Below are positions 22,659 to 31,911 of a stretch of DNA of 46,916 bases, in pieces (within the stretch, counting starts at the first letter, position 1; the number at the start of each line of letters is the position of its first letter). Both the position numbers and the translations under genes were made by a program. The notes below the pieces were generated by a model that saw nothing but the letters and a program-made list of their open reading frames with translations, had not been told where the DNA came from and made no database searches. Origin of the DNA: Verrucomicrobiia bacterium (lineage in GTDB: Bacteria > Verrucomicrobiota > Verrucomicrobiia > Limisphaerales > UBA11358); the NCBI GenBank assembly GCA_030038175.1, contig JASHPN010000176.1, positions 1 through 46,916 of the forward strand. Reading direction: 5' to 3'.

Positions 22659-24257
22659 TCACGGCAAGTGGAACCAGTTATAGGCGTTGCCGAAGGCGGG
22701 CCAGTCGGTGGCGATTTCCAACGCAAACATTAGTGAGACCATCAGACCGAGGGCGACGAATTTCGTGGAATTGCCAAAACGGCATAAGAGGCGGTCCATG
22801 CCGCAGATACACAGCAGCAGAAAAGGGATGAGCATGCCCAACAACAATCGTCCGGCGTGAAAATAGGGGCGGTCGTGCGAGGGATTTGGGGCATTGTGAA
22901 AGTCGTACATAATGGAGGTCAGGGCAAAGAAACCGAGCGCGGCCAGGACACAAACAAAACTCAATTGCACGGCCCGGCGCTGAAACGGCGCAAATTCAGC
23001 GCGCGGCCGAATGGCGATGGGCAGGGCGGCGGCGAGCAGGGCCAGCGACAGCACGGTCCAGGCGGTATCCGTTCCCGGCAACGCCATGGGATGAGCCGCC
23101 GGCGGATGGAACCAGGCAAATTCGCCCTGCCAAAAGGTGCCGAATTGCCCGCGTAAATAAGTCCAGAAACCGGGAATGGAAAAGATGGGATGATGCCACC
23201 ATTCGTTGAAGGGCTTTACCGTCCAGCCGAAATAATTCATGTTCATTCGGGAGCCGGTGAGATCGCCAAAGTTGAGTTTGCACCAAATCATCCAGCTGAG
23301 GATGAAAGGCGCGGCACAGACACAAAAGGCGGCGAGGGCAGGCAAAGTTTCGCGAAATCTTTGGCGGGCCGCGGACCGCCAGGTGATCGCCGCGAGGGCT
23401 GCGAGCGCAACGGCCAGGAGGGGCAGGTTCGTGGTTTTTGACAGGTACGTCGCCGCAAAGGCGAGCCCGGTAGCCGCGCCCAACGCGGCGGATGGTTTCA
23501 GAGCCGAGTTCCCCCGGAAGGGGGCGGGCGCTTCCCTTGCGCCAAAATTTGCCTCGCCACCATTTTCTTCCCGGCGGCGGGCAGGTTGCCCGGTGGACCA
23601 CCATTTGATGAGGCAAAAAAAGACGGCGCCAAAACACAGGGGCGAAAGCACATCGTTGCCAATGGAATAAAACGCGGTTTGCGGCATGAACGCCAGGAGC
23701 AACGGAACTCCCAGCGTCACAAAGGCGTTTCGCGGAAATATCAACGCAGCGAGGCAATAGCCCAGCCAAACGAGGCCGGCCACGGGCAGAATGTTAAGAA
23801 ATCGCAGCCAATACAATAAACGTCCGCCGCTCAATCCGATCCATTTTCCGAGGTCCCACCAGAAACCGGCGATTGCATAATACAGCGGCGGCTGGAAATC
23901 CTCGTAATTTTTTTGCATTTGCCAGCCGGCGCTGTTGAAGGCCAGGTCTTTTTGCATTTTTTCGACGGGTTGGGTCCACGGCGGCGGCGGGATTGGGCCG
24001 AACGTTGGTCCAAAGAACGCACATGAACAGAACAGCGCAAGGTAGATGGACGCTTCTTTGGAGGTGTTTTCCACCTGGCGCGGCACGCGCCCATGCGAGT
24101 ATTGCAGGACCAAATCGAAGTGCGCGGGTTCATCCACGTTATTGAAAAACGGGAAGGCCGCGGAAAAGACGAAGACACGAATCGCGGCCAGGAGGCAAAG
24201 CAACAGAACGATCTTTTTTTCCTTTGAATCCGCGAGCGCACCCGTGACGTCTTGCAT
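22659..24257 (-). CDS. DUF2142-like polytopic membrane protein (putative GT-C glycosyltransferase)
   Basis: This 532-residue protein has about eleven hydrophobic segments. After the first segment it carries 'PFFNNVDEPAHFDLVLQYSH', the D-E-P-x-H pattern I associate with DUF2142 proteins, which are distant GT-C glycosyltransferases found in envelope polysaccharide loci. 'NYEDFQPPLYYAIAGFWW' in the first large outside loop is another typical element. A cytoplasmic loop around residues 225-255 ('GAREAPAPFRGNSALKPSAA') is low in complexity, and its DNA holds a ccccc-ggaa-ggggg hairpin, so it may be inserted repeat sequence. Sugar and acceptor are unknown. The gene is preceded by a T-rich tract and followed by the ClC gene 61 bases on. 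Confidence 0.6.
   Translation of the reverse strand: MQDVTGALADSKEKKIVLLLCLLAAIRVFVFSAAFPFFNNVDEPAHFDLVLQYSHGRVPRQVENTSKEASIYLALFCSCAFFGPTFGPIPPPPWTQPVEKMQKDLAFNSAGWQMQKNYEDFQPPLYYAIAGFWWDLGKWIGLSGGRLLYWLRFLNILPVAGLVWLGYCLAALIFPRNAFVTLGVPLLLAFMPQTAFYSIGNDVLSPLCFGAVFFCLIKWWSTGQPARRREENGGEANFGAREAPAPFRGNSALKPSAALGAATGLAFAATYLSKTTNLPLLAVALAALAAITWRSAARQRFRETLPALAAFCVCAAPFILSWMIWCKLNFGDLTGSRMNMNYFGWTVKPFNEWWHHPIFSIPGFWTYLRGQFGTFWQGEFAWFHPPAAHPMALPGTDTAWTVLSLALLAAALPIAIRPRAEFAPFQRRAVQLSFVCVLAALGFFALTSIMYDFHNAPNPSHDRPYFHAGRLLLGMLIPFLLLCICGMDRLLCRFGNSTKFVALGLMVSLMFALEIATDWPAFGNAYNWFHLP
23511..23524. repeat. Small GC hairpin inside the DUF2142-like gene
   Basis: The plus strand reads ccccc-ggaa-ggggg. 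It codes for part of an unusual cytoplasmic loop ('APAPFRGNSAL') that looks out of place between two membrane segments. It may be a repeat inserted in frame. Confidence 0.35.
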
Positions 24258-24272
24258 CCCGCGCAGGCTAAC

Positions 24273-24300
24273 GAAAACAATTAAAAATTAAAAACGCAAA
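24273..24300 (-). promoter_or_regulatory. T-rich leader directly upstream of the DUF2142-like gene
   Basis: The plus strand reads 'aattaaaaattaaaaacgc', giving a T-rich tract on the coding strand that ends about 15 bases before the ATG at 24257. It is almost identical to the tract before the GT4 gene. The rest of the 101-bp gap to the peroxiredoxin gene shows nothing else. Confidence 0.35.
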
Positions 24301-24358
24301 ATTCAGCGGAAGTTTTACCACGAATCTGAAAGCCGGAAAACGAAGGCGTTCCCTGCCA

Positions 24359-24883
24359 TCACTGCGGCTTTTGCAATGAATCAATCGCCGCTTGCATTTC
24401 CTTGAAATGCACCTGGGGATTTCCCGATTTGGTGACGTGCACGATTTTTCCGTCCAGGCCAATGAGGAAACTGACGCGGTTGGCCATCTTCATACCCATC
24501 ATGCGGGTTCCGTAGGCGTCGGAGATTTTTCCGTCCTGGTCGGCCAGAAGCGTGAAATTGAGATTATACGTCGCAACAAAGGATTTATGTTTGTCCGCGC
24601 TGTCGAAACTTACGCCGATCACCTTCACATTGTCCTTTTGCAAATCCGCCACGCGATCGCGAAAGCCGCAGGCTTCCTTGGTGCAGCCGCCGGTAAAATC
24701 CTTCGGATAAAAATACAGGAGCACAATTTTCTTGCCGATGACGTCCGAGGATTTGACAAGATTGCCATCCTGGTCCGTACCCTGGAACGCCGGCGCGACG
24801 TCTCCGGCTTTGGGCATGTCGGCGAACAGCGCCGTCGGGATGAGCAGAGAAAGAACCGTCAAAAGAACGTATGATAATTTCAT
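24359..24883 (-). CDS. Secreted thiol peroxidase of the BCP/PrxQ type
   Basis: This 174-residue peroxiredoxin should reduce hydrogen peroxide or organic peroxides using thioredoxin-like donors. A signal peptide ('MKLSYVLLTVLSLLIPTALF' then ADM) sends it out of the cytoplasm, which is less usual for the BCP class. The peroxidatic and resolving cysteines are in 'YPKDFTGGCTKEACGFRD', five residues apart as in PrxQ. 'VIGVSFDSADKHKSF' and 'RVSFLIGLDGKI' complete the family pattern. ATG 24883 is chosen because the signal peptide starts there. A possible periplasmic electron donor is the thioredoxin-like protein at 914-1510, but nothing links them except compartment. Confidence 0.88.
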   Translation of the reverse strand: MKLSYVLLTVLSLLIPTALFADMPKAGDVAPAFQGTDQDGNLVKSSDVIGKKIVLLYFYPKDFTGGCTKEACGFRDRVADLQKDNVKVIGVSFDSADKHKSFVATYNLNFTLLADQDGKISDAYGTRMMGMKMANRVSFLIGLDGKIVHVTKSGNPQVHFKEMQAAIDSLQKPQ

Positions 24884-24956
24884 GGCGACTAATATAGCAA
24901 AGAAGGGTTTTGGGCTCAACAACTATTGTTGCGGTTATGGCGATTGGGGCGGAACG

Positions 24957-24987
24957 TGTTGCGTGTTTCGTGTTGCGTCAAGTATAT
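24957..24987 (-). repeat. Dispersed repeat family E, copy 2
   Basis: On the minus strand this reads 'atatacttgacgcaacacg' then aaacacgcaacac, matching copy 1 at 20714-20743 closely. It lies in the 154-bp gap between the GH30 gene and the peroxiredoxin gene, where nothing else is seen. Confidence 0.5.
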
Positions 24988-25037
24988 GGGGACCAGGGTT
25001 ACAACCGTCTTCGCGCTCATGCGTGCCTCCGACCTGC

Positions 25038-28000
25038 CTAATTCTCCCTGATCCGGAAGAACTGTTGGCGGTTGGTGATCGGGACGGCGTAAGGCGGGGG
25101 AATGTTGCTCAGGTCGAGGTAGGGGCCGGTTACATTGGTGGCGGTTTGCAGGACGCCGTAATTCCACGTCAAAACTTTACCGCTTGTGCCGTTGGTGAAC
25201 ATCAACCCGGCCGGCGGAGGGGTCAGGACAAAAGTGGTGACGGATTGCGCGGGAATGACGGAAGTGAATTGTTGGTTGCTAATCGTCGTTGTCGGCAGCG
25301 CCATCATATCGCCGTTCGGTGAAGTTTGGCTGGCCGCAACTTGTTGCCAGGGAGCGGAGCCAAAGTCGCTCAAATTGTAAGTGACGCTAAAACCGCTGCT
25401 GTTCGTATTGACCACGACGAGCACCAGCGACAGATTTGTCGGGTTGTAGGCGGCCAGGGTGTAAGGATCATTGACGGAGATGATTTCGCAGCCGGGCCGG
25501 ACGAACTCGCTGAATTGCCCCATGGCATAAAATTTTTCGTAGGTAAGGTAACTCGTCGAATACCCGGGATCGCCGGGGCCCGCAAGGCCATTGTAAAGGA
25601 ATGCATTGCCGGCGTCGCTGTTTACGGCCATCCAATAAACCCAGGCCTGGAGGTCCATGCCGGTAATGTCATCATGAATATGCTGGGCCATCGTCAGGCC
25701 GGTGCTGTCGCTGTCGCCATATTCGGCGACCCAGAGCGGTTTCTTCTGTGACGCCGCCTCGGCTCGCAAATTGGCCGGATCGTTTTGGATGTAGCTGTGC
25801 GTTGAGAAAAGCGACAGATCGCTGAGCGTGCCGGCGGAGTATTCGGTCAGATCGTTGTAGGCTTCGTATTCATCGTAATCTCCGGGACCGTCAATGCCAG
25901 TGGGGATCGCGTCATTAGTGAGTTGCGTGTATAAATCGGCGATGACCCGCTGTTGTTGGTCGTTGCTCATGTGACAGGTTTCGTATCCGTTGGTCTCCTG
26001 GCCGACGGTGCCCAGGGACGGCTCATTCATCGGGATGACGTAATTGAAATGGTCGCCGTCCAGCGCGGTGAGGTTGCTGACGACAGTGGCCAGATAAATG
26101 GCGAAGTTCGTCTCACAGTCGGTTTGGAGATTGTTGGTGCCCGACATGTTGCCATCTACGTTGCTGCTGACGCACATCCACCAGGGCGCCGATACGGCGA
26201 ACGCTTCCACGAGATTGGCACCGTTTGCCTCCGCCTGCTGCAATACCCAGCGCTGGTTTGGGTCCGCGTTCCAGTTCCAAAGGCCGTTGGTCAGCTCAAA
26301 TCCCTGCATCATCGCCTTGTAAGGCGTATTGGGATTATCAACAGAAGGGTTTTGGCCGGCGCCGATTTCGTAGCGGACCACGTTCAACTTGAGCGTATTA
26401 AAAATCAGGTTGATATAATTCGTGCGATTCGGATATCCGCCCACGACATTGGCCCACCACTGGAGGCTGGTGCCCCAGCCCTGAAAATTCGTCACGAGAA
26501 TCGAGCCGGGATTGACCGTGGCTGTGTAATTGGTAACGACGTTGAGGTTGACATAAAAATCGGTTGAGCCGTAGGCGTTGGTCACGGTCAATTCCAATTG
26601 GTCGTTATTCCAACTGGCGGGGACATTGGGAACGGTGATGCTTGCGCTGAGTGGCGCCATTACGTTGGTCGCACCCGCGGCAACGTTGGTGCCGGCATTT
26701 ACGTCGGTCCAATAGTAACCCAACGGGCCCGAGCCAAAGGCCGCCGCGGGAATCGTCAGCGGCATGCCCGGCTGAATCACGGTGTTGGTTTGGGGCAGTG
26801 GCGCGAGGAGATAGGGCGGAACGCCGCCGGGCGCCACTTGAGACAGCGTCAGGTAATTCCATTGGAGATCACCGGGCGTGGTCAAGGTGTTTTGGGTAAT
26901 TCCAACGGCTCCGATTGGCGGGTTCGCGGGATAAGGATAGTTCGTCCCGGCTTGAACGCCGTCAACGTAGCAGGACATCACCCATTGATTGCTCGTGGTA
27001 TCCAATACAACCTGCACCGTATGGGTCCCGGCGCCGGCAGTGAAGAAGCTATTCTGGCTGATGAGTTGATTCGCCCCGCCCGCGCCCGCAAAATCCTGCA
27101 CGTTTCCGCTGGATTCAGTCAGGATGATCCAGTCATAACCATTTGGACCGTCCTGCGGCGGGGTGCTGCCGCCGTCGGAGAACCGCCCGTAGCCAACTGC
27201 CGCGTTGAGCGGGACTCGTTGTGCGAAGCCCAGACCCACCCAGTTGCCTGGATTGCCGCTGAACGTCAGCGAAGCGGTCAACGTATAGACGTAACCGGCG
27301 TGCGGCGTAAACGGCAAAATCCAGCTATCGGGCGCCGTGCTCGCGTCATAGCCGTTGGCCAACATGGCGCCGGTATCATTGGTTCCCAACGCGTCAGTCC
27401 AGGTGGTATTGGTGCCGCCGACCAAACTGTTGGCTGCCGTTGCTGGCGTGCCGCCAATCGTGACCGCCTCGCCGTTGAAGCCGTTGGAATAAAGAATGGG
27501 GTTGGTATAACTCAACGCAATCGGCGGCGGAGGGGGAGCGGATAAAGTGACAAACCAATTCGTGGAACCGCCGGAGTTGGTGACGACCAGTTCCAGGGCG
27601 TCACCCCATGAATTGGTGGTGAGTCCCGACCAGGTCAGGGTGGCGTTGAGATCTGCCGCGACGTTAGTTGCGCCCGACCCGATGACCGTTCCGACGTTCA
27701 GGTTGGTCCAGTAATAACCGATCGGCGGCGAGCCGAAAGCTATTGCGGAGATCGTGAGCGTGGTGTTGGTCGCGGTGACCACAAAATTAGTGACTGGCAA
27801 TGGAGGAAGAAAATAGGGCGCTACGGCATTGCCGGGCACCTGATAGAGGCTGGCCACCTGGGCCGGAGTGAGGGCGTAGTTGAAGACGGCCACGTCATTG
27901 ATGTTGCCGTAGAACTGATAGTTATAATTCCCTGTTTGGGCGCCCATCCTCGAGCCGATGCTCATCAGGCTTGGCTGGCCCAGCGCCGCGTTGGTGGCTG

Positions 28001-29963
28001 TCCAGATGCCGCTTCCCGACGCGATCGGCGTCGTGCCCACCAGAGATCCATCCACGTAAAGGCTCAGCGTTTGGTTGGAAATTTCGTCCACGACTCCCAC
28101 CACTTCGTACCAGGGTGTAATGCTGGTTGACCCGATGGAACTGAGCAGGGAGATGGAGGTATTGATCGTGTGAAGGGCGCCGGCGGCGTCACGCGCGAAA
28201 AATCGGAGGTCATGGGCCGGATCGTTGGCGCCGGTATCGAGATCGAATTGCTCGCCGCCTCCACCCCAGCCCAGCGTTATGATGCCGGCGTCGTAGCTTT
28301 GCGCGTATCCGGCCACCCAGGCCTCCACGGTAAACGCGGCGCTGGTGTTGGTGGCAAAATTGATGCCCGCGATTGAATTGGCGTCACTGTCGCCGTTATC
28401 ACCATTCTCGTCCACTTCGCCGAATTGCACTGACGTTTCCAACGGATCGTTGGTCGGGTTATAACCGGGCCAGCCTAGAGACATATTGGTATAAATGCCG
28501 TCATTGCCGCCCGCGTAATCGTGGCAAATGGATCCATCGTTGGGCCCGGTTTCGCCGCCGCAGCAATCCGGTTCGTTCAACCGCCAGTAGCCGATGGGAT
28601 CGAGCGCGAGAACCGCTTGCGGGAAGGACGCCATGGGCGCTTGAGTATATATGACTGACCAGGTATTGGTTGCCGCGCCTGCGGAATTCGTCGCAATGCA
28701 CGTGAAATTGGTTGGACTGCTCAATGGGCAATTCGTAAACGTCAAACCCGTATTGGTCGCTCCGCCCATGGCCACGCCGTTGGTCAGCCACTGATAATGA
28801 ATTGGCGCCGCCCCCGCCGCGATCACCGAGAATGTCGGAGAGGAACCGGGATAATTCGTACCCTCAACATTTGTCCCTCCAAACAAGGTGATGAGATTGG
28901 CATAAGCGATGGGAAGCAGGCTCGTGAAGGACGGGGCGGCGTAAACCATCAGGCTGGCCGGGGAGCTTGTCACCGCGCCGTAGGCATTCGTCACGACCAC
29001 ATAATAATTGGTCTCCGCATTGGCAGTTGACACATTTGGAATAATCAGTGACGCATTGGTGGCGTTGGCGAGGGGAACACCGTTGGTGTACCACTGATAG
29101 AAAAAGGGCTGAGAGCCGCCGGCCACGACTGTGTTTGTCCAGGAAGAGCCCTGGTTGGCGCTCTCCGATGCCGGTTGTTGTAGAATCAACAATTGATTGG
29201 CGGAAAGTGAAAGGGAGTTCCAGTGGATATCAGCGGGAGTAGTTTGGGTAGTTTGGGTAATTCCGACCGCGGAGAGTGTCTCGGCAGAGGCATACGCCGC
29301 ATCGTTTGTTCCGGCTTGAACGCCGTCAACAAAACAAGCGATCACCCAGGGCAAGCGGGTCGTATCCAGGATAAGCTTCATGGTGTGCGTTCCCGGGCCG
29401 GCGGTAAAAAAGCCATTCTGGCTGATCAGTTGCCCATTTCCGCCCGACCCGACAAACCATTGCAGGTTTCCGCTTGATTCTGTCAGGATCGCCCAATCAT
29501 AACCAGCGACACTGTCGGAGAAGCGCGCGTGGCCTAAAGTATAAATTGCGTAGTTTTGGGCGAAACCGGCGCCAACCCAACTGCCTGGATTACCGGCGAA
29601 GCTCACCGAAGCCACAAATGTGTAAACATGATTGGTTTGCGGCCGAAATGGCAAAACGACGCTGTCTCCCTCCGCGGTGCCGACGCTGCCGTTCGCATAG
29701 AACGCGTTGGTGTCAGCGGTTCCCAACGCATCGAGCCAAACCGCGTTATTGCTGCCGCCGAAGAGGCTAACCGCGTAATCAGGCGGGGTGTTCGATATGT
29801 TCACCGCCGCCCCGTCAAAGCCGTTGGAATAAATGAGCGTCGCCCCCGCCAGGGAGTTGGTATAGGAATAGTTGCTGACTTGCGCCTTTCCGATCGAGCA
29901 GAAAAGTGCCGACAATAATATGGCCAAAGAACTGAATATGGAGCTAACGTGGATTTTTCCCAT
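25038..29963 (-). CDS. Secreted multimodular GH30 glycosidase (endo-beta-1,6-galactanase-like)
   Basis: This 1641-residue exported enzyme begins with a signal peptide ('SALFCSIGKA'). A carbohydrate-binding-like module (about 36-255, 'YSNGFDGAAV') is followed by two Ig-like domains, a LamG-like domain (about 441-711, 'PIGYWRLNEPDCCG') and another Ig-like domain. A second copy of the first module follows (about 820-1040, 'YSNGFNGEAV'), then one more Ig-like domain. The catalytic GH30 barrel spans about 1145-1580. It shows 'GWGTSLQWWANVVGGYPN', the acid/base Glu1314 in 'IPMNEPSLG' and the nucleophile Glu1414 in 'VAEYGDSD'. The GWGTSLxWWA start resembles GH30_5 endo-beta-1,6-galactanases. The last 55 residues ('GVLQTATNVTGPYLDLSN' ... 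'NRQQFFRIREN') form a tail I associate with exported verrucomicrobial proteins. The likely substrate is plant arabinogalactan. Confidence 0.8.
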   Translation of the reverse strand: MGKIHVSSIFSSLAILLSALFCSIGKAQVSNYSYTNSLAGATLIYSNGFDGAAVNISNTPPDYAVSLFGGSNNAVWLDALGTADTNAFYANGSVGTAEGDSVVLPFRPQTNHVYTFVASVSFAGNPGSWVGAGFAQNYAIYTLGHARFSDSVAGYDWAILTESSGNLQWFVGSGGNGQLISQNGFFTAGPGTHTMKLILDTTRLPWVIACFVDGVQAGTNDAAYASAETLSAVGITQTTQTTPADIHWNSLSLSANQLLILQQPASESANQGSSWTNTVVAGGSQPFFYQWYTNGVPLANATNASLIIPNVSTANAETNYYVVVTNAYGAVTSSPASLMVYAAPSFTSLLPIAYANLITLFGGTNVEGTNYPGSSPTFSVIAAGAAPIHYQWLTNGVAMGGATNTGLTFTNCPLSSPTNFTCIATNSAGAATNTWSVIYTQAPMASFPQAVLALDPIGYWRLNEPDCCGGETGPNDGSICHDYAGGNDGIYTNMSLGWPGYNPTNDPLETSVQFGEVDENGDNGDSDANSIAGINFATNTSAAFTVEAWVAGYAQSYDAGIITLGWGGGGEQFDLDTGANDPAHDLRFFARDAAGALHTINTSISLLSSIGSTSITPWYEVVGVVDEISNQTLSLYVDGSLVGTTPIASGSGIWTATNAALGQPSLMSIGSRMGAQTGNYNYQFYGNINDVAVFNYALTPAQVASLYQVPGNAVAPYFLPPLPVTNFVVTATNTTLTISAIAFGSPPIGYYWTNLNVGTVIGSGATNVAADLNATLTWSGLTTNSWGDALELVVTNSGGSTNWFVTLSAPPPPPIALSYTNPILYSNGFNGEAVTIGGTPATAANSLVGGTNTTWTDALGTNDTGAMLANGYDASTAPDSWILPFTPHAGYVYTLTASLTFSGNPGNWVGLGFAQRVPLNAAVGYGRFSDGGSTPPQDGPNGYDWIILTESSGNVQDFAGAGGANQLISQNSFFTAGAGTHTVQVVLDTTSNQWVMSCYVDGVQAGTNYPYPANPPIGAVGITQNTLTTPGDLQWNYLTLSQVAPGGVPPYLLAPLPQTNTVIQPGMPLTIPAAAFGSGPLGYYWTDVNAGTNVAAGATNVMAPLSASITVPNVPASWNNDQLELTVTNAYGSTDFYVNLNVVTNYTATVNPGSILVTNFQGWGTSLQWWANVVGGYPNRTNYINLIFNTLKLNVVRYEIGAGQNPSVDNPNTPYKAMMQGFELTNGLWNWNADPNQRWVLQQAEANGANLVEAFAVSAPWWMCVSSNVDGNMSGTNNLQTDCETNFAIYLATVVSNLTALDGDHFNYVIPMNEPSLGTVGQETNGYETCHMSNDQQQRVIADLYTQLTNDAIPTGIDGPGDYDEYEAYNDLTEYSAGTLSDLSLFSTHSYIQNDPANLRAEAASQKKPLWVAEYGDSDSTGLTMAQHIHDDITGMDLQAWVYWMAVNSDAGNAFLYNGLAGPGDPGYSTSYLTYEKFYAMGQFSEFVRPGCEIISVNDPYTLAAYNPTNLSLVLVVVNTNSSGFSVTYNLSDFGSAPWQQVAASQTSPNGDMMALPTTTISNQQFTSVIPAQSVTTFVLTPPPAGLMFTNGTSGKVLTWNYGVLQTATNVTGPYLDLSNIPPPYAVPITNRQQFFRIREN

Positions 29964-30094
29964 GATGAGTAGCGATCGGTATAGATTTCACGGGTTAATT
30001 TAGGGCACTGACTGCCCAAGGGACATCGCCTGTTTGGGCGAGTTTTGACCAACCCTTGCAGGGTTTTGAGTCAGCGGCGGTGCCAAATGCATTA

Positions 30095-30535
30095 TTAGAC
30101 AGTTCGTCGGAACCAATCGAATTCCGACCTGGACTCAAACCGCCACTTCATGTCAGGAAAATTTGTCGCCATAAAGTTTCGCATGTGCTCTCCAAAATCA
30201 TGCGATATGTCATTGCAATATGGCTGCGGAACGATCCACATAAATGCTGAACCACCTTTCACCCAGTCGCCAACCCAATGGGTCATATAGAGCGTATGGC
30301 CGACCGGCTTTACCCACGCCGTTGTATAATATGCACCGCTTGGCGGTGGGTAGCCGCTCTCAAATTTCAGCCCCTGCCTCACATACTCCGCCTCAAGTGT
30401 CTTGCAAACGGCGACTGCATTCTCGTTGTTGCCAGCTTTGACACCGCCGGTATAGACTAATGCTGTCCTACAGCCGCAAGGGGTCATCAACAGAATCAGT
30501 CCCGCTGGCAACCCTATCATTCGTAAAACTTTCAT
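30095..30535 (-). CDS. Small secreted or membrane-anchored hypothetical protein
   Basis: I do not recognise this 146-residue protein. The N-terminus is a hydrophobic export signal ('MIGLPAGLILLMTPCGCR'). The two cysteines suggest a lipoprotein, but 'PCGC' is a poor lipobox. The mature part has many aromatic residues ('YMTHWVGDWVKGGSAFMWIV') and a Gly/Pro-rich 'GYPPPSGAYY'. It stands alone, 28 bases after the radical SAM stop in the strand direction (minus), so it may be the last gene of that run. No domain or catalytic motif is visible. Confidence 0.55.
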   Translation of the reverse strand: MKVLRMIGLPAGLILLMTPCGCRTALVYTGGVKAGNNENAVAVCKTLEAEYVRQGLKFESGYPPPSGAYYTTAWVKPVGHTLYMTHWVGDWVKGGSAFMWIVPQPYCNDISHDFGEHMRNFMATNFPDMKWRFESRSEFDWFRRTV

Positions 30536-30563
30536 GTGTTCGATGTGGCCGACCTGACATCAT

Positions 30564-31910
30564 TCACGCCGCCAGCGCATTGGGCTGCGCTTGGCGACCG
30601 AAATTGGGCGAATGGCGCAGCATGTGCTTGAACCTCGACCGGCGTTGGCGCGTTTCTTCGGCGGAATAAAGCTGTTTGGTGAGCCGGACAAATCCGGTTT
30701 GCAGGTCTTCGACGCTCATGTCTTTGGGTTGAAAATTGATGTCAAACAGCGTGCAAAGTTCCCATGCGCGGTCGCGGAGGATGCGGCCTTCGCTTTTGAG
30801 CCGCGCATAAAGCGGCGTGCCGGGAAACGCGGTCAGGTACGTGATTTGAACTTCGTACAGGCCGGAATCGCGCACAAATTCCAGAGTTTCGTCGAACACC
30901 TCCGGCGTGTCGCCATCGAGGCCGAAGATGAAACAGCCGTTCACGGTAATGCCGTAGGATTGAATCCTGGCAATGGCGTCTTTGTAAAAGTCCCGTTGGC
31001 GCGATTTCCAGTCGCTCTTCATTTCGACGCCGTGCAGGCTGGTTGGGCGCTGGCTTTCCAGGCCGATGAGGACCTGCTGGCAGCCGGAATCCCGTATGAG
31101 CGCGAGTAATTCTTCGTCCTGCGCCACACGCACGTCGGCTTCGGTGAACCAGCGCACGTTTTCTTTGGCCAATTTGCGCAGGAGACCTTTATAATGCGAG
31201 CGGTCCGCAAAGCTATTGTCGTCGGCAAATTCAATGAATGGTTTGGGCCAAATGCGTTTGATGGCCTGGATTTCCTGGATGACTTTGACGACGGGTTTCA
31301 CCTTATAACGCCGGGTCAACAGGATCGAACTGGCGCAAAATTCGCACCGATGCGGGCAACCGCGGCTGGTTTGCACGGTCAGGCGATTGTATTTGGACGG
31401 GTCCAGCAGGCCAAAGCGCGGCATTGCTGTCTGTGAAAGATCCACCTCCTGCGTGCCGCGGTAAACAGGTTTTAATCGGCCCAACTCGAAATCGTGGAGC
31501 AATTCCGGCCAAACATATTCACCCTCGCCAACGACAATGCTGGTGCAATGCTCGAGGGATTCCGTTTGCAACGCCGATACCGTGATGCCGCCCATGACCA
31601 CCGGGATGTTTCGGGAACGGTAATAATCGGCGACATGGCAGGCTTCGAGGAATTGAGCCGTGAACGTGCTGATGGCCACCAGGTCGAAGTCCACAGGCAA
31701 TTCGGGCAATTTTTTGAGGTCGGAGATTTCGTGATAAGAAACATCGAAGTGGTCCGGGGTATGTCCGGCCAGCGTCAGTAAGCCGAGGCTCGGCAGCGAG
31801 GCGATGATTCTGTTCCGGTCCACGAAACCGGGGAGGGTGAGGCCGAGGCGCGTGAGTTCCTCGTTGCGTGCGCGCACGCCGCTCATAGCAATCAGACCAA
31901 TGCGTTTCAT
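30564..31910 (-). CDS. B12-binding-domain radical SAM enzyme
   Basis: This 448-residue enzyme has the BchE/HpnP-like layout: an N-terminal cobalamin-binding fold (about residues 1-150, 'DLVAISTFTAQFLEACHVAD' and 'NIPVVMGGITVSALQTESLE'), a radical SAM core with Cys185, Cys189 and Cys192 in 'SRGCPHRCEFCASS', and a C-terminal helical part. As in many members of this class, the DxHxxG base-off motif is absent. Such enzymes carry out methylations, ring closures or oxidations on lipids, pigments and peptides; the substrate here is unknown. The gene starts one base after the stop of a small four-segment membrane protein, which points to a joint, membrane-related role. That link is inferred from position. 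Confidence 0.82.
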   Translation of the reverse strand: MKRIGLIAMSGVRARNEELTRLGLTLPGFVDRNRIIASLPSLGLLTLAGHTPDHFDVSYHEISDLKKLPELPVDFDLVAISTFTAQFLEACHVADYYRSRNIPVVMGGITVSALQTESLEHCTSIVVGEGEYVWPELLHDFELGRLKPVYRGTQEVDLSQTAMPRFGLLDPSKYNRLTVQTSRGCPHRCEFCASSILLTRRYKVKPVVKVIQEIQAIKRIWPKPFIEFADDNSFADRSHYKGLLRKLAKENVRWFTEADVRVAQDEELLALIRDSGCQQVLIGLESQRPTSLHGVEMKSDWKSRQRDFYKDAIARIQSYGITVNGCFIFGLDGDTPEVFDETLEFVRDSGLYEVQITYLTAFPGTPLYARLKSEGRILRDRAWELCTLFDINFQPKDMSVEDLQTGFVRLTKQLYSAEETRQRRSRFKHMLRHSPNFGRQAQPNALAA

Positions 31911-31911
31911 A

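Noticed and set aside
26598..27545. Plus-strand frame of 315 codons opposite the GH30 gene
   Set aside because: The minus-strand frame is 1641 codons long with ordered domains; the plus frame has none.
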